DNA of 64,000 nucleotides from Curculioniphilus buchneri (GTDB lineage: Bacteria > Pseudomonadota > Gammaproteobacteria > Enterobacterales > Enterobacteriaceae). Position numbers and translations under genes: made by a program. The stretch lies in contig NZ_OZ193413.1 in the NCBI RefSeq assembly GCF_964275155.1, forward strand, positions 682,001 to 746,000, in the 5' to 3' direction. The notes under the pieces were generated by a model, which was not told the DNA's origin, searched no databases, and saw only the letters and a list, made by a program, of their open reading frames with translations. This document shows, in pieces, positions 52,318 through 62,640 of this stretch (position 1 is its first letter; every line of letters starts with the position of its first letter).

Positions 52318-55159
52318 AGTGTTGACCTATTGGAGTGTTATTATGTTTTATAGAAGTGTTATCATTACCGAAATAGTTATCTAATATATAACGTAATGTA
52401 GCAATATGTTCCTGCGATAATGGTAAACCATGTTTAATATGATTTTCCATATCACTTATATTTTTAAGTAACTCTTTTAATCCAGCTTGTCCTAATATGC
52501 CTTTGAAGGTATGAAGAAATCTTGTTATTTTTTCTTGATTATTAATATTTTTTTCAATATCTCTGAGCAAAGAATGCAATGAGTCATAGAATTTAAGTCT
52601 CAAAGATTCATTATCTCTATCGATAAAATGAGTTGTTAAAAAATTTTTCTGTTCTTGTAATGGAATATTACGTTGAAGTTGAAATTCTGCAGCATAGCTG
52701 ATATTGTCAACCAATTTCGATAACGTAATTGGTTTCGTTAAATAATGTTGTATTCCAACATTCTTACAGCGCATATATTCTTCCGAAGTGGTATTTCCTG
52801 ATAGAGCAGTAATCATACAAGCACAATCAAGATTGTCTGGATCATGACGCCATTTTTGAGCACAAGTGATCCCGTCCATTCCAGGCATTAAAAAATCCAT
52901 TAATACTAAATCAAAACGTTGTTGACGACCAAGAGATAAGGCATTGATACCATCAGTTGCCAATGTGATTCTTTGACCTAAAGTGCGTAACATTAAACCA
53001 ATAATTTCTCGATTAATTGCAGTATCATCTACTAATAAAATGTTCAATTGCCAAGGCTGTACCTTAATATTTTTGGCTATTTCTATGACTTTTTCCGAAA
53101 GGGTGCAAAGAACTCTCTCATAGAGTTTACCCGGCAAAAAACATAATTCGGGATCGGCAAAAGGACCTATTCCTTTTGGTGATAAGTCACAAGTTATTCC
53201 CCAAGTGTTTAACTGACGGTGAAGCGCTAATGGAGCAGATAATCTTCCGTCTAGGAGGGACGGTTCTTGATAATGATTGAGTGGCATAAAGAAAGAAATG
53301 CAAGTGCCAAAACCTAATATACTATCGAGTTCTAACGAACCCCCCATCATCTTTGCAAGAGATGTTGCAATAGTAAGTCCGAGTCCAGTTCCTTGAGAAG
53401 TAGTGTCTTTACTTCGAAAAAAAGGGATGAAAACATCTGATTGATTTTCCGGCGAAATTCCTTTTCCGCTATCACTTACTGTAAAAATTAAATGTCGATC
53501 ACGTTTGTTGACATTGAGAAAAATGGTACCATATTCGGTAAATTTTACTGCATTACTTAATAAGTTAATAAGAATGTGACGAAGTCGCATACCATCAATA
53601 TCTAAATATAAAGGAACATTTTTATTCACAAAAGTTTTTAATACTAAACCTTTTTTTTGACTTGGTCCTTGAATAATATTCATTGCTTGATCTAAAAGTG
53701 GTAGCAATGGTGTTTGTTCAATAATATGCAAAGAACACTGTCCAAATTCAATGCTCGAAAAATCCAGTAAATTATTCACCATAGAAAGTAAGAAAGTAGC
53801 ACATTGCTGGGTAGTTTCTATTAACTGACATTGTTTAGTAGTCAATTGAGTTGTTTTTTGTAATAATTCTAATGCACCAAATATACCATTAAGTGGTGTG
53901 CGTAATTCATGGCTAATTGTAATCAGATATCTACCGTCTTTACAATTATTTTCTTTTTCTGTCTGTTTTTTAACTTGCCTTAAAAATTGAGTTTTTTCAA
54001 TGTACCTCTTGTCCAGGGTATTAAATTGAATATGCAGGATGTTCAAAATCGTATTATAGACACGAGCAATATTATCTAATTTATTATGATAATTTTCTAG
54101 TAAATAACATGAAGATAAACCTAGTTTTCTTTGTGTTAAAATTTCAAAGAAATTCCACAGTGGTTTGATCAAATAATGATATAGAATTAAAAAAATTGCT
54201 GAGATTAACACTAAGAGTATTACTATCGAAAAGGGCAATTGAACAGCAATAATATCAAAGATATTCTGAATCTTTCCTCGTTGAGGAAATAAGGTGATTT
54301 GCTGCCAACCAGGACCTTTTAATTGGGCACAAAACATCATGTATCCCGGGATGTGTTGCCAACCGTCATGTAAGTCTAAGGATTGTAATATAGGTTGTAA
54401 TTGATTAATCATTGTCTCTGAGAGAGAGGAACAAGGAAGAATACGATTATCTTTTTCTAACCAAAGATTAATATAAGACTCTAATATTAAATAATCTAAA
54501 TAAATTAAATCATCTAATTTAACTATCAGTCCGATAAAAATTTCATTAGATACATCTGTAAAAACAGATACTTTCCAACCATCATTAGATATATATTGTG
54601 GTTGACTCCAATAAAAATTATCATGATTAGGCTGTTGGGAAACAATATTGAGTTTTGCTTTTTCGTCCATAAAATAATGTGTTGCATAGTCGTACAGAGC
54701 AAAACAAGATACTATATGACAGCACTCTGAAAAATCATTATTTAAGTAATAATTTTGTCTTATATTACAGAAAATTTGAATAAATTTACAGTAGTATTCT
54801 ATTCGAGAAGACGGTACATCATTATTGATATTACATGAATGATCAAGGCTTCTTCTTTTTTCTTCTAGTAATTTTACTATTTTTGGAATAGCATGGCAAA
54901 GCTTATAGCGATATGCAAGCAATTGTATGTTTCGTTCAATTTTTTTAAGACGCTGATTGGTTAACGTTACCTGCAATGTGGAAAAGTAAGTAATATTTTT
55001 TATTATTTTATTTTTCTTTAAGTTTAATGAAATTAATGCAGAAAGAAATATAGAAATATTCCAAATTATTATTAAACTAATCAAATTAAACATGACGATT
55101 TTTGTGACTGAAAATTGTCGTTTTTTCATTGCATATTTTATGCACTGAATAAATTTCAT
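52304..55159 (-). CDS. ssrA: SsrA-type tripartite sensor kinase
   Basis: SsrA (SpiR) is the inner-membrane hybrid kinase partner of SsrB. The 951-aa product is slightly longer than Salmonella SsrA (about 920). Order: TM1 about 21-45; periplasmic sensor to about 303, with FYWSQPQYI and LHDGWQHIPGY blocks typical of SsrA; TM2 about 306-328; HAMP-like linker; HisKA with His417 in TISHELRTPLNG; N box LINLLSNAVKFTE; G boxes DSGKGIS and GTGLGLTIA; receiver with D711/D712, phospho-acceptor D755 in LVLMDFLMPGMDG and K809; Hpt with His883 in FLHTFKG. All phosphorelay residues are present. AGAGG precedes the ATG with good spacing. Retention of such a sensor in a genome this reduced is unusual. Confidence 0.92.
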   Translation of the reverse strand: MKFIQCIKYAMKKRQFSVTKIVMFNLISLIIIWNISIFLSALISLNLKKNKIIKNITYFSTLQVTLTNQRLKKIERNIQLLAYRYKLCHAIPKIVKLLEEKRRSLDHSCNINNDVPSSRIEYYCKFIQIFCNIRQNYYLNNDFSECCHIVSCFALYDYATHYFMDEKAKLNIVSQQPNHDNFYWSQPQYISNDGWKVSVFTDVSNEIFIGLIVKLDDLIYLDYLILESYINLWLEKDNRILPCSSLSETMINQLQPILQSLDLHDGWQHIPGYMMFCAQLKGPGWQQITLFPQRGKIQNIFDIIAVQLPFSIVILLVLISAIFLILYHYLIKPLWNFFEILTQRKLGLSSCYLLENYHNKLDNIARVYNTILNILHIQFNTLDKRYIEKTQFLRQVKKQTEKENNCKDGRYLITISHELRTPLNGIFGALELLQKTTQLTTKQCQLIETTQQCATFLLSMVNNLLDFSSIEFGQCSLHIIEQTPLLPLLDQAMNIIQGPSQKKGLVLKTFVNKNVPLYLDIDGMRLRHILINLLSNAVKFTEYGTIFLNVNKRDRHLIFTVSDSGKGISPENQSDVFIPFFRSKDTTSQGTGLGLTIATSLAKMMGGSLELDSILGFGTCISFFMPLNHYQEPSLLDGRLSAPLALHRQLNTWGITCDLSPKGIGPFADPELCFLPGKLYERVLCTLSEKVIEIAKNIKVQPWQLNILLVDDTAINREIIGLMLRTLGQRITLATDGINALSLGRQQRFDLVLMDFLMPGMDGITCAQKWRHDPDNLDCACMITALSGNTTSEEYMRCKNVGIQHYLTKPITLSKLVDNISYAAEFQLQRNIPLQEQKNFLTTHFIDRDNESLRLKFYDSLHSLLRDIEKNINNQEKITRFLHTFKGILGQAGLKELLKNISDMENHIKHGLPLSQEHIATLRYILDNYFGNDNTSIKHNNTPIGQHYESI

Positions 55160-55175
55160 TGTTTTCCTCTTAAGT

Positions 55176-55193
55176 ACTTTACTTTAGTAAAGT
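55176..55193. promoter_or_regulatory. Dyad just upstream of ssrA
   Basis: The arms actttac and gtaaagt pair around a 4-nt loop, and the dyad ends 17 bases before the ssrA start codon. It could be an operator or a leader hairpin controlling ssrA. This is inference from position only. Confidence 0.3.
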
Positions 55194-55412
55194 GAATGTA
55201 CTTATAATACTAATAGTAGCATCTAAATATAGATATATAATTTAATGGAAAGAAAATTAATAGTAAATTTTTAATTTAAAATTTTTGTAGCGTAAACAAT
55301 TACTGTAAGTAATTTAAAATAAATATAGCTAATGTGCTATGTATTATTTATGCATATTTAATATATTCTAATATTTTTAAATTTTTTATTTCACAAAAAA
55401 TTTTTTTTATTT

Positions 55413-55440
55413 AAAAGTAAATTACTAAAAGTAAATTACT
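55413..55440. repeat. Perfect 14-bp tandem duplication
   Basis: Two adjacent identical units of aaaagtaaattact. Its likely origin is replication slippage in non-selected DNA. Confidence 0.75.
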
Positions 55441-58400
55441 ATATGAAATATTTAATTTTTTAAATTTTGTTTAAATTTCATTGAAAATATTATTTTATTT
55501 TTAATATATTAAAATAATATTAATTTAAAACTTTCAAAAATTAATTCTTATCTCACTCAGTAAGTTTATATATAGGATTCAATTTAATTTAAAAATCCAT
55601 TAATTTTTTATAAGGACTATAAGGTTAATTGATTTTAAAACTAAAATATATTCTGGCTAATGGTTAAGCCATTTATACAATTTTAATTGTTATTAATTTA
55701 TTCAACGTATTTCTATTACTAAATTTAATAAAAAGGATTTTCAATTCCTTTTAACTATATTGACTTATTACAATGGAAATAAATAATATCTTAAAAAGAT
55801 TTCACTAAAATGTGATAACATTAATGAATGTATTCATAGTTTTTATTTTAAAGTCATGCAAAAAATAATTTTTATTGTTCTTTTCTTTCTCTTTTGAGAA
55901 AAAAATAGATTGAAGGATATTAATTTTAATATTATTAGTATAGCTACAATATATTCTTTATTACATTTTTATAAATTTAATAATCAGATTGTTATATGAA
56001 ATACTTAATATAAAATTTTTTAGTAGTAAAGGTACTGACCAAAAATCAAAATTTTCAGAAAGTTAACATTAATTCGTTCTAAAATCTATTTATTGATAGT
56101 TATATAGCTTGTTGTAATATCTTCAAAAAATTAAACATCTCCGTATCTTGATATTTAAAATAATATCAAGTATAAATAGTCTTAAATTTTATAAAAGATA
56201 TATTTTATAATACATAAATTATTATCATTGTTATTGCAAAATTTATTACCAATTATCTATAAATACATTATCAATAGCTATAGCAATTTAGTTAAATATT
56301 CATAACTGTCTTTATAATTCAGTATGCCGAAACTAACATTACTTTTAGTATCTTTTGTTTGAGTTAGTTTAAATTGCATATTGCAATATATATGACCGTC
56401 TTTAACCTTACATAATTAAGTCAGAATAATAAAACATTATATTAAACATATTATCGGTTTAATAAAATTAAATGAAAATATAATTTAAACAATTAAGAAA
56501 TTGATACATATTTAGGTATAATCAATGTATAACACCGATTATTTATTGTGAGTTCTATTGCATAAAAATTAGATTATATTGATATAATATGTATTAAAAT
56601 ATTTCATTCGTAGAATGAATAATTATTTATTCATAGTAACATTATATGCAATATACTTAATAGTTAATATCAGATTATCAATTTTTTCCTTAAAATTTTT
56701 TGATAAAATCAATAGCTATTCTATTTCATACATTGAGTAACTCATATTAAGGTGAATAACTAATGTAATGATACTTTAATTATTTGTAGTTTTTATTAAA
56801 AAAGTCGTAGTGCTGGGTTTTCTATCCATTTCTAGTATATGAAACGCAGTAATTATTGAATAACTCTTCATAAAAGCATAAATTTCTAACACATTATATA
56901 ATAACATTTTTGTGTTAACAAAATTAATTTAGTTGGTATCTTTTATTAAAAGAGAATATGAAAATATAATGCAATTGTATTAGTAAAACGTTCTAATTGT
57001 TAGTGAATCTAGTACATTTAATTTACTAAAAAAATAAGAAGTTAGCCAAAACAAGTCACAGACAGGAATATATTCATTAATAAATTCATGTGAAGTAGAG
57101 ACAAGCAATTCGACTATTGTATTTGTTCGAATGTAGATGTTGTAATGTATTATTATATTAAACATGAACAGAAGCACGCACGGAAGGTGTATATTCAACA
57201 ATGCAAAAATTTAATAAATTCAAGTTTATTAATAGATATTTAGTATTCAACGAATAATCTTAATGAAACAATATTCTCATAACATAAATTAATATGCTTC
57301 AATATCCCATTTCATCTTTGTTAATTGAATGAACTTTACGTTCAAAAACGTAAAAAAGTTAAATGAGATATATAAAATGATATTAGTACTTATAGAAAAG
57401 TACTTATAAAAACGAAGAAACGTATAAATGCACCCTTATTCATCTCGATAAAGTAAAGAATAAATCAATCAGTAAAAAAACTAGATATTTGATCTAATGT
57501 TTTATTATGATATAGTAAAAAAACTATTTTCAATTTATTCAATAAATAACATCAGTGTGATACTTAATTAATTCTACAATAATATACGAAATATTATTCA
57601 TTCCATAAATCTTTATATTCATCCTATAATTATAAAAAATGCATGATTAAACTATCAATTTATACCATATATTAGTCTATAATATCAAATTATAATAATA
57701 TACTATGCTATAAATAATTAGTTTATTCATTAGAATTCATATATATTTAAATATACTAAGTTTGTTGTTGTGTCCAATGTATAATTAACACTTCAATAAA
57801 TATATGCAATATTCATTCTCGTTTAATGTTTATTTGTCAATTAAAGTTTAGTAATCAAAAATTACTTTTTCTTCTTTTCTATTTTAGTAAATTAGTTACT
57901 ATAAACTATAGTACACTACACTAATAGTGCCCAGTGACATTAATCGACATACTCCATAAAAAGTATGCTTGATTAAAAAATAAAATTTAATTTTTAAAAC
58001 AATGAAAAATTTAACTATAAGAATAGTTTTTTAAAAAAAGCCTTATATGTTAATAAATATACTTAAATTATCAAAAATAGCATATATTAATCACTATCAA
58101 ATAGATAAACATTATCTGATCTACTATATAATACTATGAGTGTACATATTAGTTAAATATGTTAATTTAATGGAATAAAATATTATTCGGAATGTATAGA
58201 TTAAAGGATATATTATCCATAATATTTAACATAATATTAGTGCTAATTTTACTAGAAAAGATTTTATTTATTTTTCTTCCATTCTAAATATCCATTAACC
58301 TAACAAACAAATGTAATATCTAGTGCACTAACATTATTCGTGAACTATGAAAAATAAAGAATTTTTTTACTAAAAGTTGTGCAGTTTATTAATCATTATC

Positions 58401-58665
58401 TACTGTAAAAAATTTTTTTATTTTCCATACAATAGACTCATATACTTAATGTGCATTATACTGTTAAATCAGTGGTAGATCCACTACTTAATGATTAAAA
58501 TATAATTTTTAGAATTGTATCAATTATTCTGGAATATAATTCCTCCAATGAATTACAATCATGCTGTTCACACAGTTTATTAAACTTTTTATAGTATACA
58601 ATATAATGTGACATGTATTTAAGTTTAATGATCAAATTTATTTAAAGCATTGGATCACTTAACCT

Positions 58666-58699
58666 TTAAGCATATTTAAGCATATTCATAGAATATGCT
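58666..58699. repeat. 10-bp tandem pair merging into a hairpin
   Basis: ttaagcatat occurs twice in tandem (58666-58685). The second copy forms the left arm of a 9-bp-stem hairpin, agcatattc-ata-gaatatgct (58679-58699). There is no T-run, and the function is unknown. Confidence 0.5.
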
Positions 58700-59346
58700 A
58701 TTTATATTAAATATAGAAGTTCTAAATTCTATTTCTATAAAACGGAAGAAATAATTTATTAATTAATATTAAAAGATAACGTTTTATTTTGTAAAAGTTA
58801 TTTATCCATAAGACATCACAGCGTTTTAACATAATCTTGGTTAAAGATTTGATCATATTTTTCTAATCTAATAAAATAACATGCCATCATCAAGACAAAT
58901 AACCATTTATTATTAATATAATACATATTTATTCATATTTCTGATATGACATCTTAATTGGATTATATATTTTGATGTATTCTGTTAATATAATTAATAT
59001 ATACAATTATATTATGATTTTTCACTATATGTAATTTTTATTATTTTTACTCAATTTTAAACCAAAAAAATTAAAGTCACTATGGGTGTGTGGTAGTTCC
59101 GACAGGTTGCATATTTAGCTTAAATACACATTCATATTAAATATTCTAGTAATTTAGAGTTTTCTTCATTAAATTATCAATATCCATTAATATGTGTTAT
59201 TCCAATATATTCTTTATTAGTTAAGAATAATCATTAAAATTAGCAATAATTCTAAAATTAGAATCAATTAGATTCCATCATAATTATAGAATATATTTAT
59301 ACATAATGAAAAAATAAATAAAAATTTTAGAATATAAAAATAATGA

Positions 59347-59419
59347 TGCCCGGACTCGGAATCGAACCAAGGACACGAGGATCTTCAATCCTCTGCTCTA
59401 CCACCTGAGCTATCCGGGC
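59347..59419 (-). tRNA. pheU: tRNA-Phe (GAA anticodon)
   Basis: On the minus strand it starts GCCCGGATAGCTCAGG, has anticodon loop TTGAAGA and ends TCCGGGC-A. CCA is not encoded. In E. coli pheU lies just before yjdC-dsbD-cutA. Here cutA is again the next gene, with yjdC and dsbD missing. Confidence 0.96.
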
Positions 59420-60730
59420 AACAGGGATTATTAAATCTTATTTATTTAATTTCGTCAATAGGCTGATTCATATCAACTAACAATAAAATATAGTAGCATA
59501 GTAGCGCAGTTGTTGAAGCTTATGTAAAATAATATGTTTGAAACAGCTGTCCCATTGCATAATAATATCCATCTTTTAATCACTTCATCAGTAAAAAATC
59601 TCTTCTACATTTATCAAAACGAAAAATAATATAGCAAGAGGAATACTTGTCCTTTTTATTTTATAATAAATAGCAAGAGTATGATTTTCCGTACAGGTAT
59701 AAATAAATAATTAAGATTACGTAAAATATAAATATATAATGGCATATTGATGAATTCACAAAAAGTTTCACTGTATTAATTATATAAAAAGATATTGATC
59801 TGTATGCATAATTGAAAATAATACGGCATATGAAGCATCATGCTATATGGACTTCAGTAATACAATGAAAGTCAATTAGCCGAATCTGTAACATTTTAGT
59901 TAATTGTGTTAAAATTAGTGACAAAGGAAAGTAACTAATATTGAAAAATATTTTTTTAACTATTTTATGAAATAAGCTAAATTAATAGATTTCATTATCT
60001 CAGATAATGAAAACTCCATTTTTAACAAGATCAAATATTTTAGAATGGATAATTTTAGTTCATATTTAATGAGATATGTCATACAACTATATTCTTACTT
60101 AAAACACAGATAATATATGGCTTAATATACTGTGGTATAGGTAATACATCAATTCCATTTCGTTTACTCAGATGAGTATATAAATATATTATAAAACTTA
60201 TTTAGTTATTTTACTTGCTTTTAAAAATTTCAACATAAACCGAATACAGTTTTACTGTTTAGATCAAACATATATTGCCATACAATAATGCTTCTAAAAA
60301 AATAGAACATTAAAAATGTTTGAAATTTATTAAATTAATAAAAAATTTCATAGAAATTATACTAATACTATATATACCAAATAAAACGCTTAAGTAAGCA
60401 TGATAAAGTATTAAATCTAATTTTTTGTCTTTTTTAGAGAAATATATATCAAAGCTATTCATGCCCGATCAATTGATATAAATAGAATCATATTTGACAA
60501 AAACTAATGGCAATATCTTATAATATATAGTATTGATGACCGTCAATATAACGGAGAAAATTTAGCAAATAACTATTAAAAAAATTAAAAATTCTACTAA
60601 TATGTAGAATATTCTACTAATAGATTACTATACAAATAAACTGGTAATAGCGGTTTATAACAATCAATCTTAAGTTAAAAATCGACTGAACATATATAAA
60701 TAACTACTTAGCCATATTAACCAATTAATG
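59420..60730. other. 1.3-kb spacer where yjdC and dsbD stood
   Basis: The pheU-cutA order is kept, but no YjdC or DsbD sequence is recognisable. AT-rich and otherwise featureless. Confidence 0.5.
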
Positions 60731-61102
60731 TCATCGTAAACAATTAGTTAACCATGATAAATAAGCTAGATCACCACCTATTATGGGTAAAGTTAATAAC
60801 TCCGGTATTTGATACGAATGATAGGTTTTAATTGTTCTAAAGACAGACTGTTGTAATATAATATGAGTTTTAATGATTAGTTGTATTTCAAATTGTGTTT
60901 CAATCTTACCTTGCCAAGGGTAAATAGACATAGCATTGGGAAACAATGTAATACATGCAGCTAGTTTGCTATTTAATAAAATTTGAGAGATATTATGTGC
61001 AGCGATTTTATCAGGCATAGTACAAAAAATGAGACACGATCTTTGATCGTCAATTTTTAAATGAACATCGCTCTCCAACTTATTGTTTAGATAATGTATC
61101 AT
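60731..61102 (-). CDS. cutA: Divalent-cation tolerance protein CutA
   Basis: CutA1 is a small cytoplasmic trimer linked to copper and other divalent metal tolerance; its molecular role is unsettled. The 123-aa protein (E. coli 112) has a slightly longer N terminus. It keeps the family core: LAACITLFP (48-56), IYPWQGKIE (60-68), IQLIIKT (73-79), PELLTLPI (100-107) and YLSWL (114-118). Cys27 and Cys50 are present. AAGAGAAG precedes the ATG. In E. coli it is near dsbD, dcuA, aspA and groESL. Here only pheU and groESL remain as neighbours. Confidence 0.93.
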   Translation of the reverse strand: MIHYLNNKLESDVHLKIDDQRSCLIFCTMPDKIAAHNISQILLNSKLAACITLFPNAMSIYPWQGKIETQFEIQLIIKTHIILQQSVFRTIKTYHSYQIPELLTLPIIGGDLAYLSWLTNCLR

Positions 61103-62178
61103 CGCTTCTCTTTTCCATTACTAATAAGATTAGCTAAATTTATTGCTATATCTTATAATAAACCAGTTTAAATTTAAAAAATAATCTTGTCGTCATAACC
61201 ACTAAATACCTTATGAAATAAAGATTGCATCTTAAAATCTTCGAAGATAAGTAATACGAATATAATACCGACAATAAACAGAGTAATTAGTATATACATT
61301 CAGTTTCTGTCAGACACCATATTATTATCAATTTAGTAAATAACAAAACACTAGCTCAAGTCAGTATAATAAGCAAGTAATTTTAATGCCTTAAAAGTAT
61401 AGTAGTAATGAAAAAAGTGCTTAATCCGTGATGTATTTTAATGAACTTAAATTCTATTGATTAAAATTAATGACATCGGCCAATACCACTAGTAATATTT
61501 CTTTTAGAAGAAAACATAATTTCATATATCACTTACCATCGGTAATTAATTTTTATATTTTGGATATATGATTAAATAAATTTTGCTGTTTTTCAATTTT
61601 TCCTTATTAATTTTACTAAGATAAAATCTACTTCATAAAAAAGGAGTTGTGCCATTTTTAATTCTATGTACATAATATTTACACTATAATCTAAATTAAT
61701 ATCCTTAAATACAATGTTATTATGTTATTTAATATTGCTAAATCTGCTGCGCTATACAAATTTTTCATTTAATTTCATTAATTTAACCGTGAGCTTAAAT
61801 ATATCTTCGTAAATTTTGAATGTAATAATCATCATATATCTTAACCAAGATGAGTTCCTGTAATTAAGCTGATTTTAAAAGTCATGTGATACTGAATTAT
61901 TTTATATATTATATTTCTAAAGGAACGTGTCTAAATTAATCTACATTAAAATGATATAGTCTTTTCCTAAAATAGTTCTTTGTTGTTATTAGTATGGATT
62001 GTACTTACATAATTAAACTAGTTCTTACTATTTTTAATTATGAAAGCATTGAATGCAAGGATTACAATGGATACAATCCTTGGTCGAGACATGAATCTAT
62101 GACATATTAATTAAATAAAGTTAAAAGCAAATAAGCTAAACATATTTTTATCCAATATGAAAAAAAAATTTTTTTTCT
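61103..62178. other. 1.1-kb spacer between cutA and the groE promoter
   Basis: E. coli has dcuA, aspA, fxsA and yjeH between cutA and groS. None is recognisable here. The region ends at the groE heat-shock promoter. Confidence 0.5.
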
Positions 62179-62207
62179 CTTGAAGCTTTCAAGAATGCCC
62201 CCATGTA
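62179..62207 (+). promoter_or_regulatory. Sigma-32 heat-shock promoter of groESL
   Basis: The -35 element CTTGAAG (62179-62185) and the -10 element CCCCATGTA (62199-62207) are separated by 13 bases, matching the RpoH consensus CTTGAA-N13-CCCCAT-T. It lies about 90 bases before the groS start, as in E. coli. The -35 is also half of a small dyad, CTTGAAGCTTTCAAG. Together with groESL this implies that an RpoH-type sigma factor is still encoded elsewhere. Confidence 0.88.
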
Positions 62208-62294
62208 TAGGCATTACGAGGTCAGGGATGTTATGATACACCTGACGTTATTTCTGGAAAATAATTGATACGGACTTTTCAAGGAGAGCTATCA

Positions 62295-62588
62295 ATGAAA
62301 ATTCGTCCATTGCATGATCGCGTTATCGTTAAGCGTAAGGAAGTTGAAGCCAAGTCTGCAGGTGGTATTGTGCTGACTGGCTCGGCAGCGAGTAAGTCCA
62401 CGCGTGGTGAGATCTTGGCTGTAGGCCACGGTCGTATTTTGGAAAACGGCGAAATAAAAGCGCTAGATGTTAAAGTTGGCGACATCGTAATTTTCAATGA
62501 CGGATATAGCGTGAAGACAGAAAAAATTGACAACGATGAAGTGCTTATTATGTCCGAAAGCGACATTTTAGCTATCGTTGAGAAGTAA
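62295..62588 (+). CDS. groS: Co-chaperonin GroES
   Basis: GroES caps the GroEL folding chamber. The start is the ATG at 62295, eight bases after AAGGAG, giving MKIRPLHDRV and exactly 97 aa as in E. coli. An in-frame ATG at 62265 lacks such a site. The mobile loop (EVEAKSAGGIVLTGSAA) and the roof hairpin are conserved. It is first in a groS-groL operon behind a sigma-32 promoter. Its base composition is clearly less AT-rich than the rest of the window, as expected for a highly expressed, strongly conserved gene. Confidence 0.98.
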   Translation: MKIRPLHDRVIVKRKEVEAKSAGGIVLTGSAASKSTRGEILAVGHGRILENGEIKALDVKVGDIVIFNDGYSVKTEKIDNDEVLIMSESDILAIVEK

Positions 62589-62640
62589 TCCGCGCATGAT
62601 TACAATCACCTGAACTGAGAGCATTTAAAGGAATTTAATA

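Larger units (their letters stand above)
55160..59346. other. 4.2-kb AT-rich spacer upstream of ssrA
   Basis: No recognisable gene. Structures seen are a dyad just before ssrA (55176-55193), a 14-bp tandem pair (55413-55440) and a 10-bp tandem pair running into a hairpin (58666-58699). A less AT-rich patch near 59080-59115 cannot be assigned. No secretion-system or effector remnants were identified. Confidence 0.5.

Noticed and set aside
51682..55159. Considered BarA/UvrY, RcsC/RcsB or EvgS/EvgA instead of SsrA/SsrB
   Set aside because: The SsrB C terminus (VHKVTELLNC) and the SsrA periplasmic blocks (FYWSQPQYI, HDGWQHIPG) match SsrAB specifically; Rcs and Evg partners differ in domains and order.
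56980..57201. 73-codon frame upstream of ssrA
   Set aside because: Checked as a possible effector or chaperone; no motif or ribosome binding site, and the composition is random-like.
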